Shown one piece after another: positions 55,911 through 64,000 of a stretch of 64,000 nucleotides of DNA. A program made the position numbers and the translations under genes. This DNA comes from Myxococcales bacterium (GTDB taxonomy: Bacteria > Myxococcota_A > Polyangia > Polyangiales > JADJMO01): contig JADJMO010000006.1 of NCBI GenBank assembly GCA_016709545.1, positions 248,001-312,000 on the forward strand, in the 5' to 3' direction. Every line of letters starts with the position of its first letter. The first letter of the stretch is position 1. The notes beneath the pieces are model-generated. The model worked only from the letters and a program-made list of their open reading frames with translations. It was not told the DNA's origin and ran no database searches.

Positions 55911-57727
55911 TCAGGTGCCGAGGTAGCCTTCGGCCTGCAGCTTGAACATCGCGCGTAGAGCCCATCCTGGGCCAGCAACGCCTCGTGGGTACCGTCCTCG
56001 ACGATGCGCCCGCCGTCGACCACCACCACGCGATCGGCCATGCGCACCGTCGAGAACCGGTGGGTGATGAGGATGGCGGTGCGGTCGCGCTTGAGGTCCC
56101 TGAACCGCTGGAAGATCTCGTGCTCGGCCTCGGCGTCCATGGCGGCGGTGGGCTCGTCGAGCACGAGGATGCGGCTCTTGCGCATGAACGCGCGCGCGAG
56201 CGCGACGCGCTGCCACTGCCCGCCGGAGAGATCGTCGCCGCCGAACGCGCGGCCGAGCGGGGTGTCGAGGCCACCAGGCAGGCGCGCCATGATCTCCTTG
56301 GCGCCCGCGTCCTCGACCGCAGTGCCGATCGCCGCGTCGTCGTCCTTGCTCGGCAACCAGCCGACGCCGACGTTCTCGCGCGCCGAGAGCTGCAGCTTGG
56401 CGAAGTCCTGGAAGATCACCCCGACCCGGCGGCGCAGCGCGCTCATGGAGAGCGTGGCCACGTCGGCGCCGTCGACGAGGATGCGCCCCTCGGTCGGGCG
56501 GTGGAGGCCGACCAGGAGCTTGATCAGCGTGGTCTTGCCCGCGCCGTTCTTACCGACGAGGGCGACGGTCTGGCCAGCCGGGATGCGCAGCGAGACGTGG
56601 GTGAGCGCATCGCGGGTCGCGCCCTGGTAGCGGAAGGTCACGTCCTCGAGCTCGATCGAGGGCGCGTGGTCCTCCTCACCGGGCACCTCGGTGAAGTCGT
56701 CGTCGGCGTCGGGCTCCTCCTCGGGTGAGGCGAGGAACTCCTCGAGGTTGGTGAGGTAGAGGTCGGCCTCGTAGGCGCGCGCGACCGACGAGAGGGCGCC
56801 GCGCAGGGTCTCTTGCCCCTGGCGGAAGACGACCAGGTAGAGCGTCATCGCGCCGAGGGTGATCGCGCCCTCGATCGTGCGGACGACGATCCAGGCGTAC
56901 GTGCCGTAGAGCGCGAGGGTCGCGAGGAGTCCGAGGAGGAACGTGGACGCGATGCGGCGCCGCGCGAGCGCGGACTCTTCGGCGGCGAACGAGGCGAGGA
57001 TGTCCCGGAACTTGTCGCGCAACCATCGCGCGAGCTGGAACAGCTTCACCTCCTTCACGGTCTGCTCGGTGGTGAGCACCGCCTCGAGGTAGAACGACCG
57101 ACGATTGCGCAGGGTGCGCGCGCGCTGCATCTCGAACTGCTCGCGGGCGTAGCGCGCCTCGGCCCAGAACGGCGGCACCGCGGTCGCGACCAGGATCAGC
57201 ACGGCCCAGGGTCCGAGCGAGAACAGGAGGGCCGCGAAGCCCACCAGGGTCACGATCTGGCGCGCCAGGCCGAGCACCTGGTTGACGAGGTCGAGCGGGC
57301 GCGAGCTCGCCTCGCGGCGCGCCTGCGACATCGCGTTGACGAACGCCGGGTCCTCGAAGCGCGCGTACGCGACCTTGGCCGCCTTGTCGAGGATGAGCAG
57401 GTTCACGTGCAAGCCGAGCTTCGCACGGAGCACGAGCGCGGCGTACGACTGCGCCTGGGTGACGAGCGCGCGCGCCACCATGATCCCGAGCTCGACGCCG
57501 ACCCACGTGAGGGCCGCGCGCACCGAGCGCTGGTGGGCGATCGCGTCGACGATGCGCTTGCCGACCCACGCGGCGGCGACCAGCGAGAGCGCGTCGAGGA
57601 GCTGCGTCACGACGAGGGTCACGAGGAGCCGTCGGTCGACCGCGGCGACCATCGCGATGGTGCGCCGCGCGTGGCCGATGACCCGCAGCGCGTCGCGAAC
57701 GCGGGACTTCGGCGGGGGCTCGGCCAT
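55911..57727 (-). CDS. ABC exporter, fused permease and ATPase (one indel near 55955)
   Basis: A 600-residue half-transporter. Residues 1-330 are a six-helix permease domain (LVVTQLLDALSLVAAAWVGK, ALTWVGVELGIMVARALV, LVGFAALLFSLGPWAVLILV, FLLGLLATLALYGTYAWIVV). Residues of about 365-600 are an ATPase: Walker A LVGKNGAGKTTLIKLLVG, Q-loop region VGVIFQDFAKLQLSARENVG, signature LSGGQWQRVALARAF, Walker B ILVLDEPTAAMD and H-loop THRFSTVR. Near 55955 the frame shifts: DGLYAR continues as MFKLQAEGYLGT to a stop at 55911, the C-terminus normal for exporters. One missing base explains it. The cargo is unknown; such proteins export lipids, peptides or drugs. Confidence 0.88.
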
Positions 57728-57809
57728 TCGCGGTGACGTTCGTGCGTCGACGCGCTCGCTGCAAGCGCGACGGCTTCCCGGACGCAGAAAGGCCGCCTAC
57801 GTTCGCGCC

Positions 57810-58922
57810 GTGGAGATCACCACGGACATCGAGGGCGGCAACGGCGACGTGCAGTACTGCTACGGCGACGAGGCGGGCATCACCATCCGGCCCGATCCGG
57901 GCGCCGTCGCCCAGCAGTGGTTCCACGCGCGGGTGCAGACCGACAGCAAGTCGCCCCACCGCATCGTGATCGCCAACGCCGGGAGTGCACCTACGCGGAC
58001 GCGTTCGAGGTACCGCGCCTGCGCCTCGTACGACGGCAGCCGCTGGTTCCGGGTGCGCACCACCTACGACGGGCGGGAGCTCGTGATCACCCACGCGCCC
58101 CGCGCGCGGTTCGTGCACTACGCCTATTTCGCCTACTACAGCGAGGCCCGGCGCGCGCGCCTGCAGCGGCAGGTGCGCCGGGTGCCGTGGGCCAAGATCG
58201 AGCGCATCGGCGAGAGCGTGCGCGGCCGGCCGATCGACGTGCTCACGTTCGGCGAGGACGACGCCGATCTCCACCTGTGGCTCGTCGCGCGCCAGCACTC
58301 GGGCGAGGCGATGGCGGAGTGGCTCGCCGAGGGCTTCGTCGGCCGCTTGCTCGACGACGACGACGAGACCGTGCGCGCGGTCCTGAGCAAGGCCGCCGTG
58401 CACGTCGTCCCCTGCGCCAACCCCGACGGCGCCGCCATGGGCCACCAGCGCGCCAACGCGGCGGGGGTGGACCCGAACCGCGCCTGGAGCGACCCGGAGG
58501 ACGCGCCCGAGATCGCGGCCATCCGCGCGGCGATGGACGGCACCGGGGTCGACCTGTTCCTCGACGTGCACGGCGACGAGCGCGACCCGTACTGCTTCCT
58601 CGCGGGGTGCGAGGGCAACCCCTCGTACTCGAGCCGCATCCGCCTGCTCGAGAGCGTGTTCGAGGAGTCGCTGTGCACCACCAACCCCGACTTCCAGGAC
58701 GAGTTCGGGTACGATCGCGACGAGCCAGGCGAGGGCGATCTGCGCACGGCGAGCAACTGGGTCGGCGAGCGCTACGACTGCCTGTCCTACACGCTCGAGA
58801 TGCCGTTCAAGGACAACGCCAACGCGCCCGACGACCGGCGCGGGTGGTCGCCCGAGCGCTCGGCGCACCTCGGCCACGACGTGCTCTCGGCGATGGCCGA
58901 GGCGCTGCCGATGCTGCGTTAG
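57810..58922 (+). CDS. M14-family zinc carboxypeptidase with N-terminal M14 prodomain (compensating indels near 57985-58012)
   Basis: A 370-residue peptidase from GTG 57810. The N-terminal domain is typical of the cytosolic carboxypeptidase-like M14 subgroup (QWFHARVQTDSKSPHRIVIA; TYDGRELVITHAPRA). Residues of about 58-67 read GSAPTRTRSR in frame, but the alternative frame there reads ECTYADAFE, which is what relatives have. One missing G near 57985 and two missing near 58008 would restore NAGECTYADAFEGYRAC. Catalytic motifs are intact: HSGE (His at about 163, Glu at about 166), PCANPDGAAMGHQRAN with DPNRAW, DVHGDE, and Glu in TLEMPF near residue 330. It removes C-terminal residues of peptides; the subgroup includes side-chain deglutamylases. 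It converges with the DUF3501 gene, stops overlapping. Confidence 0.9.
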   Translation: MEITTDIEGGNGDVQYCYGDEAGITIRPDPGAVAQQWFHARVQTDSKSPHRIVIANAGSAPTRTRSRYRACASYDGSRWFRVRTTYDGRELVITHAPRARFVHYAYFAYYSEARRARLQRQVRRVPWAKIERIGESVRGRPIDVLTFGEDDADLHLWLVARQHSGEAMAEWLAEGFVGRLLDDDDETVRAVLSKAAVHVVPCANPDGAAMGHQRANAAGVDPNRAWSDPEDAPEIAAIRAAMDGTGVDLFLDVHGDERDPYCFLAGCEGNPSYSSRIRLLESVFEESLCTTNPDFQDEFGYDRDEPGEGDLRTASNWVGERYDCLSYTLEMPFKDNANAPDDRRGWSPERSAHLGHDVLSAMAEALPMLR

Positions 58923-59488
58923 AGGTCGTCGCGCAGCGAAGACAGGGTGGTCGGGCTCAACGCCACGCGGGCCGCGAGGGCGGGGTGGTCGAGGACCAGC
59001 GCCGCCTCCTTGGTCTCGAGCAGCGCCTTCACCGCGGCAGGGTCCATCGGGAAGTGGAGGTATTGCACCGCGGCGGCGCGGCCCTTGTCCCGGCGGCCCT
59101 CCTCGAACGTGGCGCGCACCTGCGCCGCGCCGAGGTCGAGCACGACGTGCTCCTCGATCGCGCAGAGGCGGGTGAGCATCTCGTCGCGCCGCTCGCGGTC
59201 GGGGATCTCGATGTAGAGCGTGGCGGCGAGGCCAGGGCCGCTCGGCAAGAGCTCGTTGTAGGTCTCGAGCTCGTGCTGCAAGGCCTTCTCCTGGGTGATG
59301 CGCTCGGTGCGCAGCATCTCCTGGATCTGCAGGAGCACCGTGTCGTGGTTCTCGAACAGGAGCGACAGGTCGTCCGACAGCTTCAGGCGGCGGCGCTTCT
59401 TCTCCTCGATGATGCGGCCGCGGAACCGGTCGCGGATCTGCTCGTAGTCACCGAGCGGCAGGATCTCGCTTCTCTCGACCTTCTTCAT
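58919..59488 (-). CDS. DUF3501 family protein
   Basis: A 189-residue cytosolic protein: MKKVERSEILPLGDYEQIRD, RFRGRIIEEKKRRRLKLSDD, LSLLFENHDTVLLQIQEMLR, then ETYNELLPSGPGLAATLYIE. These are the DUF3501 hallmarks (EKKRRR, FENxDTVLLQIQEML, YNELxP). The function is unknown, but in many proteobacteria it lies beside a rubrerythrin and a two-cluster Fe/S oxidoreductase, exactly as here (20 bp from the Fe/S gene). ATG 59488 is chosen because upstream residues do not belong to the family. A role in peroxide defence is inferred from this context only. Confidence 0.88.
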   Translation of the reverse strand: MKKVERSEILPLGDYEQIRDRFRGRIIEEKKRRRLKLSDDLSLLFENHDTVLLQIQEMLRTERITQEKALQHELETYNELLPSGPGLAATLYIEIPDRERRDEMLTRLCAIEEHVVLDLGAAQVRATFEEGRRDKGRAAAVQYLHFPMDPAAVKALLETKEAALVLDHPALAARVALSPTTLSSLRDDL

Positions 59489-59507
59489 GGCAGGACCTTC
59501 TCTCTGT

Positions 59508-60832
59508 TCACTTCGCTGCCCGGGGGAGGCCATAGGCCCGCGCGAGCAGCTCGATCGGGTGCTGGACCCGGACGTCGAGCTCGTGGGCGACGCGGAGCGC
59601 CGAGAGCGGGCAGTCGCTCGCGTAGAGGGTGGCCTCGGCCTCGCGCATGCCGCGGAGCAGCTTCTGCGCGTATTTGCGGCCGGTCTCGTAGTACTGGGAC
59701 TTCATCCCCCAGGTGCCGTCGACCGCGCTGCACTCGGCCACGAGCTCCACCTCGGCGCCGGTGGCCTCGAGGAGCTGCACGGCAGGCGTGGCCACCTTCT
59801 GGGCGCGCAGGTGGCAGGGAGCCTGGTAGGCGATCTTGCCGAGCGGCTCGGGGAACTCGCGCTTGAGCTTCTTCTTGCGGCGGAGCTCCACGTCGATCCA
59901 CTTCATCAAGTCGAAGGTGGCGCTCGCGACGGCGATGGCGTCGTCGCCGCCGATCAGCTCCGGGTACTCCTTGCTGATCGTGTATCCGCAGGTGGGGTTG
60001 GGCACCAAGATCGGGCGTCCGGCGCGCACGTGCGGCAGGAGCGCGGCCACGTTCTGTCGGGCCTTGAGCTGCGCGCGGGGGACGTCGCCGCCGTCGAGAT
60101 TGGGCATGCCGCAGCAGGTCTGGCCCTCGGCGACGTGCACGCGGTAGCCGTGGTGCTCGAGCACGTGCACCGCCGCGATCGACGGCGCGGTGACGTTGAA
60201 GTCGCCGTAGCAGCTCGCGAACAGCACGACCTCACCCGCGGTGCCCACGCCCTCGGCCTCCTCGTGGCGCTTCATCCACGCGGGGAACGCCTCGGTGGCG
60301 AAGGCGGGCAGGGGGAACTTGCTGCTGACGCCGAGGGTCTTCTCCATGCCCTTGCGCACGAGCGACTTGGCGTTCACGAAGTTGGCGACGCGCGCCTGCG
60401 GGCCCGCGGTGAGCTCGCCGAGGAGCTGGGGCTCGCCGAGGAACTGGTCCTGCAGCGTGACGCCGTCGCGGCGCGCGCGCTGGGCCTTCTCGCGCTGCAT
60501 GAGGCGGGGGAAGTCGAGCAGCCAGGGGTGCCCCTCGTCGGCGGTGTAGGGGCACTTGATGTAGCAGAGCTTGCACTGGAAGCAGTTGTCGACGACGGAC
60601 GCGATGTCCTTGTCGTCGAGCTTCTCGGCGCCGGTGGAGGCGCCGCGCGCGATGTCGCGGTCGACGCGCGCGAAGAGGTCGGGGAACGACGGGCAGTAGG
60701 GCAGGCACATCCGGCAGGTGTGGCAGACGTCCAGCACCGGTGGAGCTCGGCGTCGAGGTCGGCGGCGTCCCAGTAGCGGTCGTCGGTCGGCGAGAACGCG
60801 GGCGGTCGCTTGGGGTTCGGATCGTTGGACAT
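59508..60832 (-). CDS. (Fe-S)-binding oxidoreductase subunit, GlpC/HdrD-like (one indel near 60737)
   Basis: Read across one missing base, this has about 440 residues: MSNDPNPKRPPAFSPTDDRY then DLDAELHR and, in the other frame, VLDVCHTCRMCLPYCPSFPD. There are two 4Fe-4S motifs (CHTCRMCLPYCP and CFQCKLCYIKCPY) and two CCG-type domains (VAEGQTCCGMPNLDGGDVPR; ECSAVDGTWGMKSQYYETG). This is the architecture of GlpC, GlcF and HdrD electron-transfer subunits. Beside rubrerythrin and DUF3501 it probably passes electrons to peroxide reduction, inferred from context. The break lies at the 3' side of the CACCGGTGCTG segment. Confidence 0.88.
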
Positions 60833-60911
60833 CGGGACCTCGGCTGCGTCACCACGTCACGAGGACGGCACGGCGTACGAGACGCCGCGCCGCCGCTCGG
60901 AACCACTGCGA

Positions 60912-61334
60912 CTACTCGAGCTCGTTGAGCGCCTTCTGGAAGCGACCCGCGTGCGACTTCTCGGCCTTGGCGAGGGTCTCGAACCACTCGGCGACGTCGT
61001 CGTGGCCCTCTTCGCGCGCCTGCTTGGCCATGCCCGGGTACATCGTCTCGTACTCGTAGGTCTCGCCCTTGACGGCGGCCTTGAGGTTCTTCGACGTGTT
61101 GCCGATCGGCTCGCCGGTGGCGGGGTCGCCGACCTGCTTGAGGTAGTCGAGGTGGCCGTGCGCGTGGCCGGTCTCACCGTCGGCGGTGTCCTTGAACAGG
61201 CCCGCGACGTCGGGGTAGCCCTCGACGTCCGCGACCTTGGCGAAATACAGGTAGCGGCGGTTGGCCTGCGACTCGCCGGCGAACGCCGCCTTCAGGTTCT
61301 CGTGGGTCTTCGATCCGGCTTGCAGCTTCGGCAT
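60912..61334 (-). CDS. Rubrerythrin-type ferritin-like diiron protein
   Basis: A 140-residue four-helix diiron protein. The metal ligands are Glu in FAGESQANRRYLYFA, Glu and His in DGETGHAHGHLDYLKQ, Glu in AVKGETYEYETMY, and Glu and His in KAEKSHAGRFQKALNE. Rubrerythrins reduce hydrogen peroxide to water in anaerobes and microaerobes. This one lacks the C-terminal rubredoxin domain (no CxxC), so it needs an external electron donor, plausibly the Fe/S protein encoded next. The ribosome binding site ggagga precedes ATG 61334. It lies 102 bp downstream of a Fur-family regulator gene. Confidence 0.92.
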   Translation of the reverse strand: MPKLQAGSKTHENLKAAFAGESQANRRYLYFAKVADVEGYPDVAGLFKDTADGETGHAHGHLDYLKQVGDPATGEPIGNTSKNLKAAVKGETYEYETMYPGMAKQAREEGHDDVAEWFETLAKAEKSHAGRFQKALNELE

Positions 61335-61436
61335 GGGATGAGTCCTCCGTTTCGTTTCGTTCTCTTCGGACTGCGGTGATTCGACGACGGCGCTGGCGGT
61401 GCCGCCAGCGCGAAGAAGGGGGTGGGGGGGGGCGGT

Positions 61437-61904
61437 TCAGCCCGGTGCGCACCGCGTGCACGCGCCGCGGAGGATGCGCTCGACCGCGTGGACCCGGAAG
61501 CCCTCGACCCGGGGGAGCGGCTCCTTGCGCGCCGGCGCCGGCACGTCGGCGACGGCGCCGCAGCGATCGCAGACCGCGTGGTCGTGCGGATCGACGTTGG
61601 GATCGAAGCGCACGCCGCCGTCACCCGCAGGGCCGTCGAGCCGAAGGGTGCGGCACGCGCCGGCCTGCTCGAGGGACGCGAGGGTGTTGTAGACGGTGGC
61701 GAAGCTCATGGTCGGCATCTCGTCGCGGAGCCGATCGAAGATCATCTGGGCGGTCGGGTGCGAAGGGTCGTCCACGAACGCCCGGACGATCGCGAGCCGC
61801 TGAGGGGTGCGCCGCAGGCTCGCCCGCTCGAGCGCGCGGAGGGCGCGGTCGACACGGCTCGGCTCGGGGAGGCGACGCACGCCGGGTATGATGTTTGGAA
61901 TCAT
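61437..61904 (-). CDS. Fur/PerR-family transcriptional regulator
   Basis: A 155-residue metalloregulator. The winged helix is RRTPQRLAIVRAFVDDPSHP, TAQMIFDRLRDEMPTMSFAT and VYNTLASLEQAGACRTLRL. The metal-binding domain has FDPNVDPHDHAVCDRCGAVA (regulatory His/Asp and first CxxC) and a second CxxC near the end (CTRCAPG). Fur-family members with this layout beside rubrerythrin are usually peroxide sensors (PerR type). ATG 61904 overlaps a candidate operator. The GTG at 61880 (VRRLPEPSRVDRALRAL) is an equally plausible start and would leave the operator upstream. It probably heads an operon with rubrerythrin, the Fe/S protein and DUF3501. Confidence 0.9.
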   Translation of the reverse strand: MIPNIIPGVRRLPEPSRVDRALRALERASLRRTPQRLAIVRAFVDDPSHPTAQMIFDRLRDEMPTMSFATVYNTLASLEQAGACRTLRLDGPAGDGGVRFDPNVDPHDHAVCDRCGAVADVPAPARKEPLPRVEGFRVHAVERILRGACTRCAPG

Positions 61905-61909
61905 TCTTG
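61895..61909. promoter_or_regulatory. Candidate PerR/Fur-type operator
   Basis: The minus strand reads CAAGAATGATTCCAA, a palindrome around GAATNATTC. It keeps the AATNATT core of the PerR box TTATAATNATTATAA. It lies between a -35-like TTGTAA (ending near 61911) and a -10-like CATCAT (near 61888), the spacer position usual for repression. This fits autoregulation of the Fur-family gene and its operon. The binding protein is inferred. Confidence 0.5.
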
Positions 61910-61940
61910 GTTACAAGTCATTTCAGGGTGGCCCTGGTGC

Positions 61941-62359
61941 TCAGGGCCCCGCCGCGCGGCCCTTGCACACGCCGGCGTCGCAGAAGCACGTGAAGGTGAC
62001 CGCGGCCTTCTTGCAGATCCGCTCCTCGACGGCGCAGTGCTTGGCCAGAGTGCCGTGCACGCACTGGGCGGGCAGGGTGGCGGGACAGCAGGTGCGGCTC
62101 CAGCAGTCCTCGTCCTTGGCGCAGGGCGGCGCGGGACCGAGCGGCGCGTCGTCGACGCTCGCCGTGGGGCTGGCAGTATCTGGCAGCATCAGCCCACCGG
62201 TGAGGGAGATCTTCGGTCGCGCGGAGGACGACGCCGGGCTCGCGACGGGCGCGCTGCTCGACGCGGCGGGCACGGAGGCGGGCTGGGGGGTGACCACGGG
62301 GCTGCAGGCGCCGAACGCGAGCCCGACAGAGAGCGCCCCCACGAACAGGAACAGGAACT

Positions 62360-62363
<4 letters not shown>
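61941..62363 (-). CDS. Lipoprotein with small Cys-rich domain, coupled to ABC transporter gene
   Basis: A 140-residue lipoprotein from GTG 62363: (M)KFLFLFVGALSVGLAFGACS, Cys lipidation site at about 19. A Ser/Ala/Pro linker leads to a Cys-rich tail (CAKDEDCWSRTCCPATLPAQ, CVHGTLAKHCAVEERICKKA, TFTCFCDAGVCKG). Its start overlaps the stop of the ABC ATPase gene as GTGA, so production is coupled to the transporter. It could be a cargo or accessory of that export system, or simply co-transcribed. Confidence 0.75.
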
Positions 62364-63084
<721 letters not shown>

Positions 63085-63085
<1 letters not shown>

Positions 63086-64000
63086 CAGAACATCCGCGGC
63101 TTGCCCTTGTCGGGGTTGTCGTCCGTCTCGTCGACGACGACCTTCTGGCCGCTCGTGAGGCCGGAGACCACCTCGGTGAAGGCGCCGTCGCTGATGCCGA
63201 CGTCGACCACCAGCGCGGTCGGCAGGTCGTCGCGGTTGGGGCCGGGGAGGTAGACGCGCGCCTTGCCCTTGGGCGGAGGCGCCTCGGGCTTGACGGGCTT
63301 GGGCTTGCCGTCGGGCCCGAGCGGCGGCGCGGGCTTGTACCGGAGCGCGGCGTTCGGCACGCGGAGCGCGCTCTTCACGACCGCGGTCTTGATGCTCACC
63401 GTGGCGGTCATGCCGGGGCGCAGCTTGATCTCGGGGTTCTGCACCGAGATGACCGCGGGGTAGGTGACGATGCCCTGCGTGGTGGTGGGGGCGAAGCGGA
63501 TCTCGGTGAGCTTGCCGGGGAACACGTCGCCCGCGAAGGCCGCCACGCTCACCTCCACCGTCGGTGTCTTGGCCGCGGTGAGGCGCCCGAGGTCGGCCTC
63601 GTCGACGTCGGCGAGCACCAGCATCTCCCGCAGATCCTGGGCGATCGTGAACAGCACCGGCGCCTGGAACGAGGCCGCGACGGTCTGCCCGACGTCGATC
63701 GATCGCGAGATGACGATGCCGTCGATGGGCGCGTAGATCTTGCAGAACGCGAGGTTGGTCTGCGAGGTGGTGAGCGACGCGCCCGCGAGGGCGAGCTGCG
63801 CCTCGGACGCGTGCAGCTTGGCCTTGGCCGCGTCGAGCGCGCCCTTGTTGGTGGTGACCTCCGCGGTGCCCGCGAGCCCCTGCGCGGCGAGGCCGACCAC
63901 GCGGTCGTAGTTGGCCTGCGCGAGCACGATGGAGGCCTTGTCGCCCTCGATCGCGGCCTTCGCGGTGGAGATGCGCGCGGCGTCGGCGGCGACGTTGGCC
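63085..64000 (-). CDS. Periplasmic adaptor (MacA/HlyD-type membrane fusion protein), 5' part outside window
   Basis: The frame is open to the right edge, so the start is beyond base 64000; the GTG at 63927 is internal (ANVAADAARISTAKAAIEGD precedes it). A coiled-coil hairpin (NYDRVVGLAAQGLAGTAEVT, LDAAKAKLHASEAQLALAG), a lipoyl half (FCKIYAPIDGIVISRSIDVG) and a beta-barrel (VLADVDEADLGRLTAAK; KLRPGMTATVSIKTAVVKSA) are in the order of MacA-type adaptors. It would bridge the inner-membrane MacB-type complex to an outer-membrane channel. A Pro/Lys-rich insert (GPDGKPKPVKPEAPPPKGKA) near the end is unusual. Confidence 0.9.

Overview
The window reads as chromosomal DNA of a high-G+C, predatory-type delta-proteobacterial lineage, most likely Myxococcota (Polyangiia). 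The signs are strong G/C third-position bias throughout, four Hanks-type Ser/Thr kinases, about a dozen lipoproteins with Cys-rich domains behind Asp/Thr/Ala-rich linkers, a protein resembling the Myxococcus MXAN_5187 family, and very tight packing with convergent genes that share or abut stop codons. No insertion sequence, prophage or CRISPR array was seen. This assignment is inference from gene content, not from a marker-gene comparison.

Layout. 1-6.7 kb: sigma factor (5' end outside the window), an unusual zinc-ribbon kinase, an SPFH membrane protein, a lipoprotein, an MXAN_5187-like protein and HMG-CoA lyase (mvaB). 6.7-12.6 kb: a lipoprotein built of twelve exact 43-residue Cys-rich repeats, leucyl/phenylalanyl-tRNA-protein transferase (aat), a glycine-rich membrane protein, an acyl carrier protein plus a double-ketosynthase fusion, and tRNA-Gly(CCC). 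13-24.5 kb: three Cys-rich lipoproteins, a membrane protein, proC, class II DAHP synthase, a lipid A-type acyltransferase, a B12-binding-type radical SAM protein and nnr. An 811-base gap here holds a minus-strand intrinsic terminator and a possible small transcript. 24.5-36.7 kb: a beta-propeller/phosphoesterase lipoprotein, a SprT-like protease gene behind a 30-bp near-palindrome, then a five-gene leftward run (secretion-type ATPase, membrane protein, FAD oxidase, kinase, TPR-PEGA-TonB receptor).

36.7-50.8 kb: outer-membrane beta-barrels, a TerB-like protein, a LolA-like protein, a kinase fused to a formylglycine-generating-enzyme-like domain, a 1.1-kb palindrome-rich tandem array, TPR and PEGA-type proteins, another kinase and three lipoproteins. 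50.9-55.9 kb: aspartokinase, then an XPB-type helicase with its DUF790/Bax1-type nuclease partner, a DNA-repair pair best known from archaea, and a lipoprotein. 55.9-64 kb: ABC exporter, M14 carboxypeptidase, a Fur/PerR-rubrerythrin-Fe/S protein-DUF3501 oxidative-stress operon, and a MacA/LolD-type export operon running off the right edge.

A recurring oddity is that at least nine conserved genes are interrupted by small indels, several in G or C runs, while the protein sequence continues cleanly in another frame. One gene (M14 carboxypeptidase) carries indels that cancel each other. The simplest reading is base-level indel errors in the assembly rather than mass gene decay. I give such genes their full span as CDS and mark them as interrupted.
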